The position numbers and the translations under genes were made by a program. From Margaritifera margaritifera (Eukaryota > Mollusca > Bivalvia > Unionida > Margaritiferidae): 64,000 bases of DNA. The notes under the pieces were generated by a model that did not search any database, was not told the DNA's origin, and saw nothing but the letters and a program-made list of their open reading frames with translations. Below are positions 45,061 to 57,989 of the stretch, piece by piece. The stretch lies in NCBI GenBank assembly GCA_029931535.1, contig JAQPZY010001569.1, positions 1,645,001-1,709,000 on the forward strand. The letters are read 5' to 3'. Positions within the stretch are counted from its first letter, which is position 1, and each line of letters starts with the position of its first letter.

Positions 45061-46880
45061 GCTCTATGCCTAATCGTTTTGTGCTATAATGCTTCAAGGT
45101 CGACGTATTTCTATGGACATAGAGATGGAAATCAGCAAAACAACATCCTCCCTTTCACTATTGCAGTGGGTGCATACAAAACTGTGTAGCAAAGGACACC
45201 TGCTTATAAAGGAAACCATTTATCAATTTTTTTTATATTTTTGCTTAGATATTTAACAGGGTTCAATAAAGAACATTTATCCACTAAGGACAAACTTTTG
45301 TAGTAACTTAAGATTCTTAATAGACAAATTTCTAATAAAGAATTGTCAATTAAATATTTTTTAAAAAGTGACAAACACTCATTTGCTTTTTAATTTTTTC
45401 AAAATAACAGCATCTGAAAATTAAATAATTTGCTGAAAGATTAGCTCTTTTGAGGAAAATCGACCCCTCTAGATAAATTTGTAGGAAATGTTTTTAAATA
45501 TATGTTATTGCATTTAACAGCACTTCAGCACAACAATGGTTATATGTTGCCAATCAAAAGTAAAGTTCCACAGATTAATTATATATTTTTAATGAAACAA
45601 GTGCTTTGCAAACAACACCTCATCTCACCTACGAATGGTGTTATGCTGACACAGGTGAGACACCTGGAATTCTGGCATATGGAAATACAAACTTCAGGTA
45701 TATAATATTTAATTTACAAAAGTTTCAGTTGAATACAGCATCTGATGCAGAAATTCTAAAACTTTCAAAAAATTAACACAGAACTTTAATATTGTGGAGG
45801 TTTACCCAAATGCTGTCACCTCTGTGACAAGACAAAGTGGTACTCAATCAGAAATACCTTGTCTCTTTTTTATGGGAGTTGAATAACTTTAACTCTCTGA
45901 AAGAGATTCAGAGTTAATCATACTGATACTTACCAAATTTGTTCGTTTTTGGTGGATGAACATCCAGCTAGATGTGCAAAGAATAGATCCTTATAAAATG
46001 ATAGATACTGAAAATCACACCTGATATTGTTTCAACAATCAATAAAATACCTGCACTTTTAGTTTTTTAATGGTAATCCTGCACCTTGAATGAAACCAGA
46101 GTGTGCTCAACGATTATATAGCTTCTACTTTCACTAGTCTCTAGTAGCCATCACAAACATTATCATGCAGAAAATAAATTCAGACTAAAGTAATCTTGGG
46201 CCAATGTTCTAACTCAAGATTTTTTGCAATATTTTATCTTCACATCTGAACTTTTAATCAAATATTTAAATTTGAACTTTTAATTAGTACTATATAGCCA
46301 GTATTGTGCTGACATATTGCAAAACCACCTACCTACCTACTTACCTACCTACTATGACAGGGCATAAAAGAATCAAAAAGAACATTCTTTTCTATCATAT
46401 CAAAGTACAGGTAAAAAGTTGATAAGAAACTGATTATTGTTGTTTTTCTATTAATTTTTTACAAATCATTGTTCTTAAAATCTGTTTGAAAAGCTATTAT
46501 CGTTGTCCACCCCAAGAAACCAGCATTTACTGGGTGAAAGTCACAGTCTTTGAGTAACCTTGCAGTGACAACCAGCAGTACACAGTTGATGCATCAATAA
46601 TTACCTTCATTAACCACACATGAAAAGCATGCAGCATGCTCTCCACTCACCTAATTCATGTACTCATTCACATGTACAATACACAGTTAACATGCTCAGG
46701 GTAACATATAACAATATACAATGTGTAGTCATTAATATTGCAAGTTTACCATTGAATAAATATTTTTATTCCTACTTCCAGCTGCATTGGTCAGAAAGGG
46801 AAGGTCTTTTGAGTATGCTAAAATGTATATAGATCCAGCATGGATGAAAAATTGATCATAAATACAAATACTCAACTCAT
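45061..46880. other. No gene seen
   Basis: About 1.8 kb of AT-rich DNA with a short CTAC/TACC run (46329-46353). No supported frame. Confidence 0.4.
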
Positions 46881-49090
46881 GCTAGTATAGCATCAAATGT
46901 AGGTCACAGTGGCCTTCTTTGGTTTTAAGGGTGTAGTTGTAAAAGAGAAGACTCCAATTATAAAGTTTCATGATTGGAACACAAACAACATCCAATAAAT
47001 AAACTTTTAACACAAACTTTGAAGACAGTCAGTGAGCATGAAATATAGGTCACAGGCAAAAAGGATATAGAACTTTTTCAGGATACATTCACTCACCAAG
47101 TTTCATTATTCTAGGAGGGATAGTGTGCATATAACATGCCAAAAACACATGTGGTCAGGAGATAAAAGTAAAAACTTAACCAAAGCCAGTAAAAGATGAA
47201 ATTATTGGTCACAATGAGCCTCTTTTATTGAAGAGTGTGGTAGTACAGATGCATATCATCATTATTTTTCATGATTCTAGCCTGAACAGTGCCTGAGAAA
47301 TGAACATCAAACACAAAATTTAACCCAAGTCAGTGAAGCATAAAATATAGTTGATATTGACCTGTTACTAAATGAGGAAGTAGAGTTCATCAAGATACAT
47401 TTCCAAGTTTCATGATTTTATATAGGATGGTATGCACCAAGCATGCTAAACACACACATGGTTATGAGCTAAATGCAACAACTTCAGTCAGTACAATGTG
47501 AAATATTGGTCACTGAGACCTTTTTTTATATGGGTGCAATACCAAGAGAGATGTATACAATCACCTGTTTATTATGATTATAGCATGACCAGAAAACTTC
47601 AAATTGAACCAAAGTCAGTGAAATGGAAAATATGGGTCACAGTGTAGCACTCATCAAGATGCATCCACTCGCCAAGCAGACCTGCCAACCCTAACAAGAC
47701 CTACTCAGTAAGGTAGTCAATATTGTTTTCATTAAATCAGACCAATTTTCATAAAGGTATAAACAAAATATAATGTAATGCTATTGTCAAATTGGAAACA
47801 TGCATTTGAAAAGTTTAGAAGTGTGATCTGAGCAAAGGCAACATTTTAGTTCAACTAGTTCAACTCAGACCTTAGTGACCTTCTGTTCAGTTTCAGAAAC
47901 TGCAGTTCTAAAACCCATGGAGGTCAATGGCTTCTTTCTAGATCTCTCAAGTCGACATAATCCTTGTAGTTTTTAGTGTTTTTTGAAATTGTATGTGGTG
48001 ACAGTAATCATCTCTCCTGCCATAAGCAATACAAAAATCGACACATGATGTCACATAAACATATCTGGGATAATTGCTGCCTTTCTTCCAATAATCTGAA
48101 TATTCCTTTTATACTTCTGTGCTGAAAGTTTGAACTTTTTAAAAGGCCAATTGTGTTAGCCGACATTTCTAGATATAAGCAAAAGCTTGATCATGCAGGT
48201 GTTTGAGATGAAAAACATGGGCAGATTAAAGCATCCGAGGTACTACTAAAAGCTAGTCTGGTTCCTTGACCAACTCCACTGAATCTAATATGAAAACCTG
48301 GATCCAGATCAAACCTGGACAAGTCAATATCTGGATTTGACCGCAATGATCATATTTTTGCAATATTTGCTACTATTCCACAAGTCCATAATTTAAGGGT
48401 AATTTCAGTAAGACTTATGGTCAAATCGAAAGGCTTGGCAGGACTGGCCATGTTTCATGATTCCAGGCATAGCAGTATTATCCAGCAGATAAAACACCAA
48501 TGTGGTCATTAAGTAAATGCAAAAACTTAACAGAAGCCAGTAAAATGTTAAATGCAGGTCGCATTGACCTTCTTTTCTTGTAAGGATGTGGTACTAACAG
48601 GAACCCATACACTCACCTAGTTTGATGATTCTGGCATAAAAAGTGCTTGAGGCTCAAGCTAAGGCTGTGAAGTGTCATAGTGACCTACTTTTGTTATGCG
48701 GGTGCAGTACTCAAGATACACACCCTCACCAAATTTCACGAATCTTGGTATAACAGTATGTATACAGGGTGCTAAAAAAATCTTTTTATTTTGAGCTAAA
48801 GGCCAAACTTAACTGAAGTCAGTAAAGTCTGAAATGCAGGTCACAGTAACATTCTTTTGCAGTAAGGGTGTGGTACTAATAGAGATACATACAATCATCC
48901 ATTATGATGATTCTAGCATAAACATAGCTGGAGAAATAAACCTGAAACACACAATTTTACCAAAAGAACAGAGCTTGAAAAAAAAAAAATTCAAACATAC
49001 ATTTTAACCAAATTCAGTAAAGTATGAAATATAGGTCATATTTGTGATTTGAGTGTAGTACTCATCAAGATGCATTCCCTAACCAAATAA

Positions 49091-49160
<70 letters not shown>

Positions 49161-49560
49161 TGCTAAAACCTATTTGTAGTTCTGATCAAGATGTATTTCC
49201 TCTAACTGTATATATACAAGGTGCAAAAACCTAGCTGGTGATAAGCTAAATGCAAAAACTTCACATAAGCCAGAAAAATGTGAAATGAAGGTCACAGTGA
49301 CCATCCTTTTTAGTACTGGTGTGGTACTACTGACATAAAAGTAATTATATAGTTTGATGATTCTATCATGAACAGAGCTTGATAACAAAAACCACAAAAT
49401 TTAACCAAAGTGAATGAAGCATGAACTATATGTCACAGTGACCCACATTTGTGATGAGGGTGTTGTATTCATCAAGATGCATCCCCTCACCAAGATTCAT
49501 GATTCCCGGTATAACAGTATTTATACAGTATGCAAAAATCCTGAGCTAAATGCAAACACT
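46880..49560. repeat. Long old array, about 150-bp half-units in 300-bp dimers
   Basis: Alternating half-units are recognised by a ggtcacagtgaccttctttt / gtgtggtactaacagag block and by a tcatcaagatgcatccc / caccaagtttcatgattcta / ataacagtatgtatacag block. Like markers lie about 300 bp apart (46914, 47219, 47520; also 48552, 48853) and unlike ones about 150. A TA run (49088-49154) sits inside. Confidence 0.85.
49088..49154. repeat. (TA)n microsatellite inside the array
   Basis: About 66 bp of TA, interrupting one unit of the older array. Confidence 0.97.
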
Positions 49561-52500
49561 TAACCAAGAATGTACCACTAATGTACATGTACAAATTTAC
49601 CCCCCTCAGCCCCCTCCCCTGGGGGTAGGTACTATGAAATCCACTCCAAACTGTTGCCTAGGACCTAGGATGAAAGAATGGTTGACATTCAGTGAGGGTG
49701 TACATATGTATATGCTTTTATCTGTGCAGACGCTGACACCGAGTGTAGTACAATAGCTTCGAGGTGAGCTAAATAATTGAAGAAATCATTTAGTTTCTAT
49801 AGCCTCAAATTATTGCTTATGTTGCTATTAGTGATGATACGTCATCGAATCATTACAACTTCAATGAAGTTATTATGAAATGCTTGAGTATAGTTCAAAA
49901 TGACTACTATTTACATCTGAGGTCTTTTCCTAGCATGCAACTGAAAAGATCGAGGTCTTTCCAACTGAGTCGTACCTGTGACTTGTCATTCACTGGTGAG
50001 ATAAAAAACAGTGTTCTCCCCAGGAACATTTACTGTAGACATCCTGATACGCTATCATTTCAGCCCATGGTGCTTATGAACCTGCCAATGTGTTGTGCAC
50101 CAGTGCCAATATGATTTTATCTTTCCCACTATACTTTAAATATTGTTCTGTTAAATAAACATTCTGTCACCCAATTCCAAGCCCTATCACTTGAATGACA
50201 CCAAAATTTCTTACCAGTTCTGAAGTATGTAATTAAGATAATCCTGAATAAGTACATACTCACTTAGCCATTATCTTCTGTACCTGGCTTGACCCGATGG
50301 ATGCTACACAAACTTTGATACTGATTTCAGCGTTTGCACTGACATGGTCACATGATCAACTTGTGATGATGGAGTCTACTGACTGGTTTTATTTCAGTCA
50401 TTTCCACTACCAGCTAAGTAGGTATGGTGCATATTACTTTTCAAGTTTTCAAGTTAGCAAAATCCTAAGTGCTCATTCAGTAAAATGGACACACCACCAT
50501 AAAAAAGAACATAAAATTACCCAGCTCCTGGCCAGCCCCATGTTGACTTGGCCAAGAAGATAGCTGCAGAGTTTGCAGATCCAGATTCTGAGAGTCTCAC
50601 AGATTTCTCCCATTAAGAAAAAGAAAGATTTTTGGCAACGAAAGTAATGGAATGGTTCAACACTGAATTGAAGATGTCCTATCCTTGGAACGAAATCATT
50701 GAATAGGATGTTAAGTCTTCCATATTGCTAACTTTTTGTTTAGATCTCCTCAGCAATGGGTGAAGCGGAGTGGGGTTAAGGGGTTGGATTGTGTAAAATT
50801 CCTAGAGCAATATTACAATCTACTATTTATTTATTTATTTTTTTTATAGTTGAACATGTAGTAGTACTAGCTGCAGTAATAGTAGCAGTAGTTCCTTTTA
50901 TTTTTGTAACTGTTGTTGTAATTGTTGTCATTATTTTCTGGAACATAAATATGACCAATAAAATTTCATGAATAAAAGCTGCATAAGTTTCTCTTACATT
51001 TACTATGAGCAAGAAAAAAATAGTTTGTTAAATTCCTTTTTTAAAAATCTTAATTTAAATGGGTGATGCCCTAGTAATTTCTCTTAATCTGTCTATCCAA
51101 ATAAGAAAAGGAGCAGTTTTTATCTTCAACTTTTACCCGTTTCTGAGAACATGCAAAGAAGACACTTTGGATTATTCCTTCATTTGTATTTGAAATATTT
51201 CTCCAACAATAAGCAACTAGTGCTTACTGTCTACAGCGGGTAAATAAAACACTTTAAACTTTTGAACAATATTTTAACTCTCTGAAACTGAAAGAATTAA
51301 ACCATAACAAGCATACTGATATATCGTTGTTAATGGAAAGGAACGTGTGTTTTATTAGTAATTTTGTCATTATTATTTAAAAACACATCCATGTCTTCAG
51401 ACTGTAAAAAGTCCTTTTAAACCATGAACACGATCAAGAGTGTGTTAAGGAACCTCTCACTAGGATGCTCAATTACCTTGTAACCATCTGCACAGTAGGA
51501 TTTTCCATTAAGTACTTAGACTTTAATGTGACAGTAAAGAGATATGGGGTAGTGAAGAAAAGAAAGATATCAATTATATAAACTGAAAGACTGTAATGAT
51601 CTTTGGCATGAAAACTTGTTTTAAATTCAGGAAATAAAGAATACTATATGGGGTTTCTTTTATATTCCTGATTTTTTTCACTTTTGTGACAACAACGTGC
51701 ATTTTTTAAAGTCTTATGACGCTACCACATGCTTACACTGATGTTGTCAAAAACTCCTGGGGAGATCACTCAAAAAGACAATAAGGGTTTTGAGCAGTAT
51801 TTGAAATCATTACCTATTCATTCATGTGTTATTCTAAGCAATTTAGTCAGATGGGAACACCTGGCCTAGTTTAGACACCAAATCTCCGAGGGAAAAAAAG
51901 TGGAAGTGAAACTTTAAAAACATACAAAATAAACATTAATGAAGCTTAAAAGGACAGAAAAATCCATGTAATCTGTACATGTAGGAGACCAAAAATTGTA
52001 TTTGGGTTGGATTGGGCAGTTAGCTAGAGTTAGGCCAAATTAGGCATTGAGCTTGGTTTGGGATGGACTGAACAGCGAAGTAGAGTTGGGATGGACTGGG
52101 CTGTGAACTAGAATTCTTGGTGTTAAAACCATCAGTAGAGAGTTAAGAGGCTAAGACTCCACTATAATGTGTGTGTGTCATGGGGGGTGGGGGCAAACAT
52201 TACAAAGTAGCAGTCCAAACTTGGCTATTGTCGAGTAAAGGTGCTCCTTACATGGAATGACCATCTGTTTATAATGCATGACACAGTTACAGGTCAAACT
52301 TGACACCACATTAATTCTAATTGGCTGTAGATAATTAGCCTTCAACTTTATGAACAAGATCAGCCAATAGGTGTTAGGTTTTATACAGCTCGTTTAACAT
52401 AGGTAAAACATCTCCACCTGCCCGACCAATAACAGCTCCGAACTGTAACATGTTACCAACCCCTTTTTAGCTCTCCTGGGTTGTTTTGGATCTTGACCTT
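49561..52500. other. No gene seen
   Basis: About 2.9 kb. The frame at 50297-50563 and others are not recognisable. A GTAGTA/TTGT-rich stretch (50855-50935) gives hydrophobic frames on both strands, a composition effect. Confidence 0.4.
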
Positions 52501-53220
52501 AAAGATGTACTAAATTTTAAAGTCACAACAGACAGATTGGGAATAGTTGGAGATCAGCATAGACTGGTTCCTTTGTACAATGCCAGGGCAATTTATGTAC
52601 ACAGACCATCTCAAGTTACATTTTTAACACGTTGCTTTCATTAGATAATAGAGAAATCGATTTTTGAAACATAAATATAATATGAGCAATATTACAACAC
52701 AAGCTGTCCAGGGCCTGCATGTCAAGCCTAAAATCAAAGCATTGCTGTAAAATGTGTGACCTCGATACCAAGGTCAAAAAGTTCAGCAAGCATATTGCAC
52801 AATGAATTGTCTCAGCTTCATAATGATTCATCCGAAGCATGAACAAAATTCATCGAGTGTTTTAGGAAATATAATTAAATTTTACGAAACTAACAAAAAC
52901 AATAACAATTTTCTACAACAGTGACCTTGACCACAAGAGTGAATTATTTATAACATGTTTTCATCCCAAGTATGAAGAAAATCCTTGATGAAATTTAGGA
53001 AATATAAGCAAATGAAAAAGCTGTAACAAAAACCATAAAAAAAATTCTATGACTGTGACCTTGACCCAAGGTCAATGGGGCAAGCATGAATGTTGCAGAA
53101 TGGATTGTCTTAGCTTTATAATAATTCATTCCAAGTATAATGTGAATCTATCAAGGGATTTGGAATTATATGCAAATGAGAAACTTTAAAAAAACTGTTG
53201 ACAATATGCCACTGCCCTGG
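52500..53220. repeat. Old array of about 150-bp units (GTGACCTTGACC family)
   Basis: The markers gtgaccttgacc (52921, 53055; decayed at 52757) and ataatgattcat/ataattcattccaagtat-type text recur with 134-174 bp spacing. Confidence 0.68.
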
Positions 53221-53436
53221 ATGGAAAAGTGACTGATATGTCTCACTTTGACACAAATGTGGGCTTGACAAAAATAATTGTAGCAGCTTGTAAAGTGTTC
53301 AGTACTTTAGAAACTCTTGAGAAAATTTAAAAGCACATTATTAAAACAACATTCTACTTTAGAATGTTGTTGTAATACTTTGCTGTATATATGGCATGAT
53401 GCACCCAAATGCAATGTCAATATATAAGAGTAACTC

Positions 53437-53780
53437 CCTCACTATAACACCCTTCATAATAACAAGGTTCATGTTACTAGGTGATGAGTAAACATGATAC
53501 CTATAGGATTCCCACACTATAACACACTTAATAATAACAAGATTCCTGTTACAAGGTGATGAGTAAATGCACTAACTATAGCATTCCCACACTATAACAC
53601 ACTTAATTATAACAAGATTCCTGTTACAAGGTGATGAGTAAACACACTAACTATAGCATTCCCACACTATAAAACACTTGATTATAACAAGATTCCTCTT
53701 ACAAGGTGATGAGTAAATGCACTAACTATAGCATTCCTTCACTATAACACCCTTCATTATCACAAGGTTCCTGTTATAAG
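53437..53780. repeat. About 75-bp tandem repeat (4-5 copies)
   Basis: Units contain cactataacacacttaataa, taacaagattcctgttacaa and ggtgatgagtaaa. The first copy has the ggttc variant of the gattc block. The period is about half of the 150-bp arrays nearby. Confidence 0.92.
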
Positions 53781-54229
53781 GTGAATAAGGCCATGGATCC
53801 TATTTCATTAAGTGGTAGTAAAATTTGACGTATTGTGTACTTCATTATAAGGTGGTCTCTCTACAAGATGGTATACCCTGTCTCCCATGGACAGGTTATA
53901 ATGAGGGAGTACTGTATTTCATTCTGCTCTTGCAACTCATATTGCTTGCTAGGAAAAAAATTAATCACTACTCACCTTATTATTGCAATCTGAAAATTAT
54001 CCAAGAAAGTGTATTTGTCTTGATATGCAAACAAAATATTAATCTCTTCCAACACAATATTCAGTTCTAAAAAATACTGTTTTCTGCACATAAAAATCCC
54101 TCAAAGAAAGAAAAAAAATCTGTTGATACATTCTAAAACAAACAACATATTTACTCTTTTTTCTGTATTTAAAAAATGGAAGAACCCTTTGATGCTTTCT
54201 ATAAAATCTCGAGTGCAAAACAAACTATG

Positions 54230-54429
54230 TTATTTGCTGATGAAACAAAAAATAGCAAAAGAACAAGCTATAAAAAGCACAACAAAACTGGGAAGAAAGA
54301 TCAGTCCACCATTGCATCCATCTGTTTTACAGAAACACTGGAGAAGGAAACCACCATCACTTTCGATTGCTCGACAAAACTCGCCCCAACCATCTCTTTT
54401 TGCGCAACCTCGGGTTATTGTCACCGACT
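54230..54429 (-). CDS. Ly6/uPAR-like GPI-anchored protein, terminal exon
   Basis: Minus strand. The acceptor is tttgaatattgcag. The first two bases complete a Glu codon begun in the exon at 60987-61178. The frame reads VTITRGC, then EFCRAIESDGGFLLQCFCKT and DGCN, the Cys pattern and closing C-N of a Ly6/three-finger domain. This is followed directly by a hydrophobic tail (GLIFLPSFVVLFIACSFAIF) and a stop, as expected for a GPI-anchor signal. The family includes CD59, Ly6 and the arthropod quiver/sleepless proteins, which sit on the outer membrane face and bind receptors or channels. The partner here is unknown. Plus-strand frames over this exon are shadows. Confidence 0.85.
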
Positions 54430-54448
54430 CTGCAATATTCAAATATAA

Positions 54449-54496
54449 TAATAATGATAATAATAATAATAATAATATAAATAATGATGATAAGCA
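54449..54496. repeat. (AAT)n-rich microsatellite
   Basis: Interrupted ATA/ATG trinucleotide run just upstream (minus sense) of the terminal Ly6 exon, in the intron. Confidence 0.9.
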
Positions 54497-54579
54497 AATT
54501 CAAGGAAGTGATGTCCTCTGCTTTTCACTGGAAGTAGGGGAGTATATTTTTGGTTGAGGAAAGGGCAACACAACAATAG

Positions 54580-56470
54580 TGATTTAAGATAAATTTGTAA
54601 AGGAAGACACTACTGACAATGTAGAACACTGTTAGTGGAACCCAAGACAGGTCTCACTGATATAAATTTGCATATAAAATGTGGGTCCAAAATTCAGCAG
54701 TCATTGAACAAATATACAGGAAGTTGAAAATCACATTCTGCTCAAGTTATATAAATATAGACCATGGCCTGCACATAAAATTGGCTTGAAATCCAATAAT
54801 AATAATTAAGGGAGTTATTGTGTGGAAACAAAAGTGGGCAAGTCCAACAATCAGGGGCCATTACTGTTAAATGATGATGATGATGATAACAAGCTGAAAA
54901 ATCAAACTAAGGCAAGGTGTCATTAACATAAATCTGCATACCAATGGAGTTATGCACAGCAAGGAAAGTTGATTAGTTTAACAATATGAAGCCACATCTC
55001 CGCTAAAAGTTGATGCTGCATACTGAACACATGTACCTAAGCAGGATTGATAATAAGTAAGCTGAGGCCTCATTAATATCAAGCTGCCAACTAAATGTCT
55101 TTAAAATCCAATAAGCCAATAAGAGAGTCATTCATCTGTAAAAATGTAAGTAGGTGGGTCTGACAATCAAGGACCATAATTCTGCTAATTGACACAAAAT
55201 GCTGAGAACTGAACTCAGCCAAGATCTCATTTATATCAAGCTGCAGACCAAATCTGGTTTAAATCCAATTAAAATTAAGATAATTGATTATTCAGAAATG
55301 AAAGTGAATGTGTCTGACAACCATGGGTTACAATAACGCTAAATGATGATGTTGAATGCTGACAATCATACTCAGCTGAGGCCTTACCAATATCAAGCCG
55401 CATATAAAATCTGGTTGAAATCCAGTATTAACTACGGGAGTTACAGTGTGGAAATGAAAGTGGGTGCATCTGACAATTAAGGCTATAACTCTGCCAAAAA
55501 AAAGCAGAAAGCTGAAAACTGAACTCAGCCAAGGTGTCATGAAAATAAAACTGCATATTACATTTGGTTCAAATGCAAAAATAATGTCATTAAGTGAGTT
55601 ATTCTGTGGAGATTGGAGTAGTGGTGGGTCATGGGGGGGGGGGGGGGGTTCTGACCATCAGGGGCTATAATTCTGCTAAACAATGATGCAGAATGCTGAA
55701 AATTGAATTTATTTCAGGTTTCATCAGAATCAAGCAGCATATTTAAATTTTGGTTGAAATCAAATAATAATGAGATTTATTTTGTAAGAAAGAAAGTCTA
55801 TCGGTCTGACAATCAGGCTATAACGCTGCTAATCAATGACACAGATGGTCGGCAAATGATCTCAGCCAAGGTCCCATCAATATCAAACTGCATGCCAAAT
55901 TTGGTTAAAATTCAATATTAATTAAGGGAGTGGATGTGTCTGACAATCAGGGGCTATAACTCTGCCAAGCCATGACATTGTATGCTGAAATTTGAACTCA
56001 GCCAAGGTCTGACCAATACCCAGTTGCATACCAATATTAGTTGAAATCCAATAATATCTAGAGCTTGTAGTAATGGTTGCATCGCAAAGGTCCCTACTCT
56101 CCACAATATACTTGGCGGGTTCTTAAACAGAAGAACTTCAGTTGAAAACCAAAAATGAAGATAAGGAATAACTTTAGCTGAAATGCAATATTCATTTGTA
56201 AAGTAATGCTGTCTAAAGCAAAAAAGGCAATTAGGGGCCATAACTTTTCTAAATGATAATGTGAAACACTTGAAAAAAAAATTTTTCATGGTCTCACAAA
56301 TATAAAGCTGCATGCCAAATTTGGCTGAAATTCAACAAAACTCTGTAAAGTTATGCTGCAAAAAGGGGCCATAACTCCTGTAAATGATGCCATGGAATGC
56401 TGGAAATCAACTCACTCAAGGCCTCATCAATCTGAAGCCACATGCCAAATCTGGTTGAAATCTGACTAAT
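54580..56470. repeat. Old array of about 150-bp units (TCTGACAATCAGGGGC family)
   Basis: The markers tctgacaatcaggggctata (54851, 55165, 55314, 55471, 55655, 55808, 55941) recur at 133-184 bp. Other shared blocks are gctgaaaactgaactcagcc, aaggtctcatcaatatcaag and taccaaatttggttgaaatc. It lies inside the Ly6 intron. Frames inside are incidental. Confidence 0.88.
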
Positions 56471-56687
56471 TTTAAAATGAGACTAACCCCAAACATGGCA
56501 GATGTAAGTCTACAAGACAATATTCATACCAAATTGCATCAGAACAAGTCAAACGTGTCAACAGTGCCACCCAATGGAAAAGGCCAAAACTGACTTTTGT
56601 ACACTGGTGACCTCTGTATGCATGTTCACCTTTCAAACTTTGTTTCTGAACAAATATCATGCACCAAATACCATTATCGTTATTATT

Positions 56688-56738
56688 ATCATTATTATTA
56701 TTATTATTATTATTATTACATTTATTATTATTATTAGG
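56688..56738. repeat. (ATT)n microsatellite
   Basis: Interrupted ATT run of about 50 bp. Confidence 0.93.
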
Positions 56739-57380
56739 TTCTTGTCAGTAGATTTAGTTTAGTACACTATTCAAGAAAATCATACAATATATATGTTGTT
56801 TTCCCAAACTTATGTTACACACAAGATTACTGTATCCTGCTCACTTTCATCCATCCTATAAATTAAACCATCACTGACTCTTGAAAAAAAATTACAGATC
56901 TTAGTTTGTTCTGTGAACCATGATAAAACGCTAATTTTAGTACTAACTGACAGCTTACATATGACTGTGAAACAAAGGACTGACTCTTTGTTCAACCAAC
57001 TTGTGTAATTTAAGGCTTAGAAACAACTGTTCACACTTCAAACAATATCTGGACTAACCAGTTGCTCATTACTCACCAAGATCAAAAGACAGTTGGCTTA
57101 TGTGAGAGGTATATGGGCTGGAAAAGAAGCCTTATATGGTTATATATTGTTAGTAACACATGAACTGAAGCTTTGCCTGCCTTCAAGTTTTTGAATACTA
57201 AATGACCCCTGACCATAATGAAAAAGGATATTATCTCTCCTCAAAGATTAGATTTTTTTATCAGAGACATATGAATGAAGATACTGAACTATACCTGTCA
57301 ACACTGGCACAAAAGGTGACTCCCATTTCTGCTGCGACAAGAACACTGCTTTTCCCACCAACCAGCAAATGAATTGCTTA

Positions 57381-57616
57381 AGGGACCACCCATTTTAATT
57401 TTCGGGGGGTGGGGGTGATGTATGATCTTTTTTTTAATTTGGAGTCCTCAAATAGCTTAAAAAAATATTCTTGCTTTGATTTATTGAAAAACAGGACCTT
57501 TTATATTCATTACATTAGTTGAAAAAGAAGATTATCCTGTGATAAAGAAAAAATAATATCCCGACTCTAAAGAAAATCTCAGCCCCCCCCCCCGAAAATT
57601 AAAGTCAGTCCCTAAA
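57381..57616. mobile_element. MITE of the ATTTAATTTTCGGGGGG family, complete copy
   Basis: The left end agggaccacccattttaatt plus ttcgggggg is matched, inverted, by the right end (ccccccgaaaattaaagtca then gtccct). The interior shares attcttgctttgattta with the other two copies. Confidence 0.82.
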
Positions 57617-57989
57617 CCCTCTCTCCTAATGATAAAAGTCCCTTGCTTTCGAATTTGACATACTGACATCTTTCAGTTGCACTGGCAGGGTGAATGGAGT
57701 ACTGTGAGTAAAGCGAAATAAGAAATGTTTGCACATCAATTCACATGATATTCCTTTATCTAAACAATGCCATCCTTGTGAAGCAATTCAAGTTTTTTTT
57801 GCATACACTGAGCAGTCACTGTTGATATGTATCAATGACCACTTAAAACAGTGAGAAGCCATTATCTGGTTAGGAAACACCCGGTCACTGACTGTAGAAA
57901 ATCTTAACACATGAGTGAAAAAAGTGTCACATATTTTTAATATTACTCAGTGGTACTTCAAAAAAGCGAATCCCTCAAAAAGACCGGTG

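Noticed and set aside
50297..50563. 88-residue ORF with a signal-peptide-like start
   Set aside because: Hydrophobic start only; no Cys pattern, repeat, homology or splice context, and the rest looks random.
54123..54557. 144-residue plus-strand ORF
   Set aside because: It overlaps the minus-strand Ly6 terminal exon, which has splice support and family motifs, and its end is a microsatellite.
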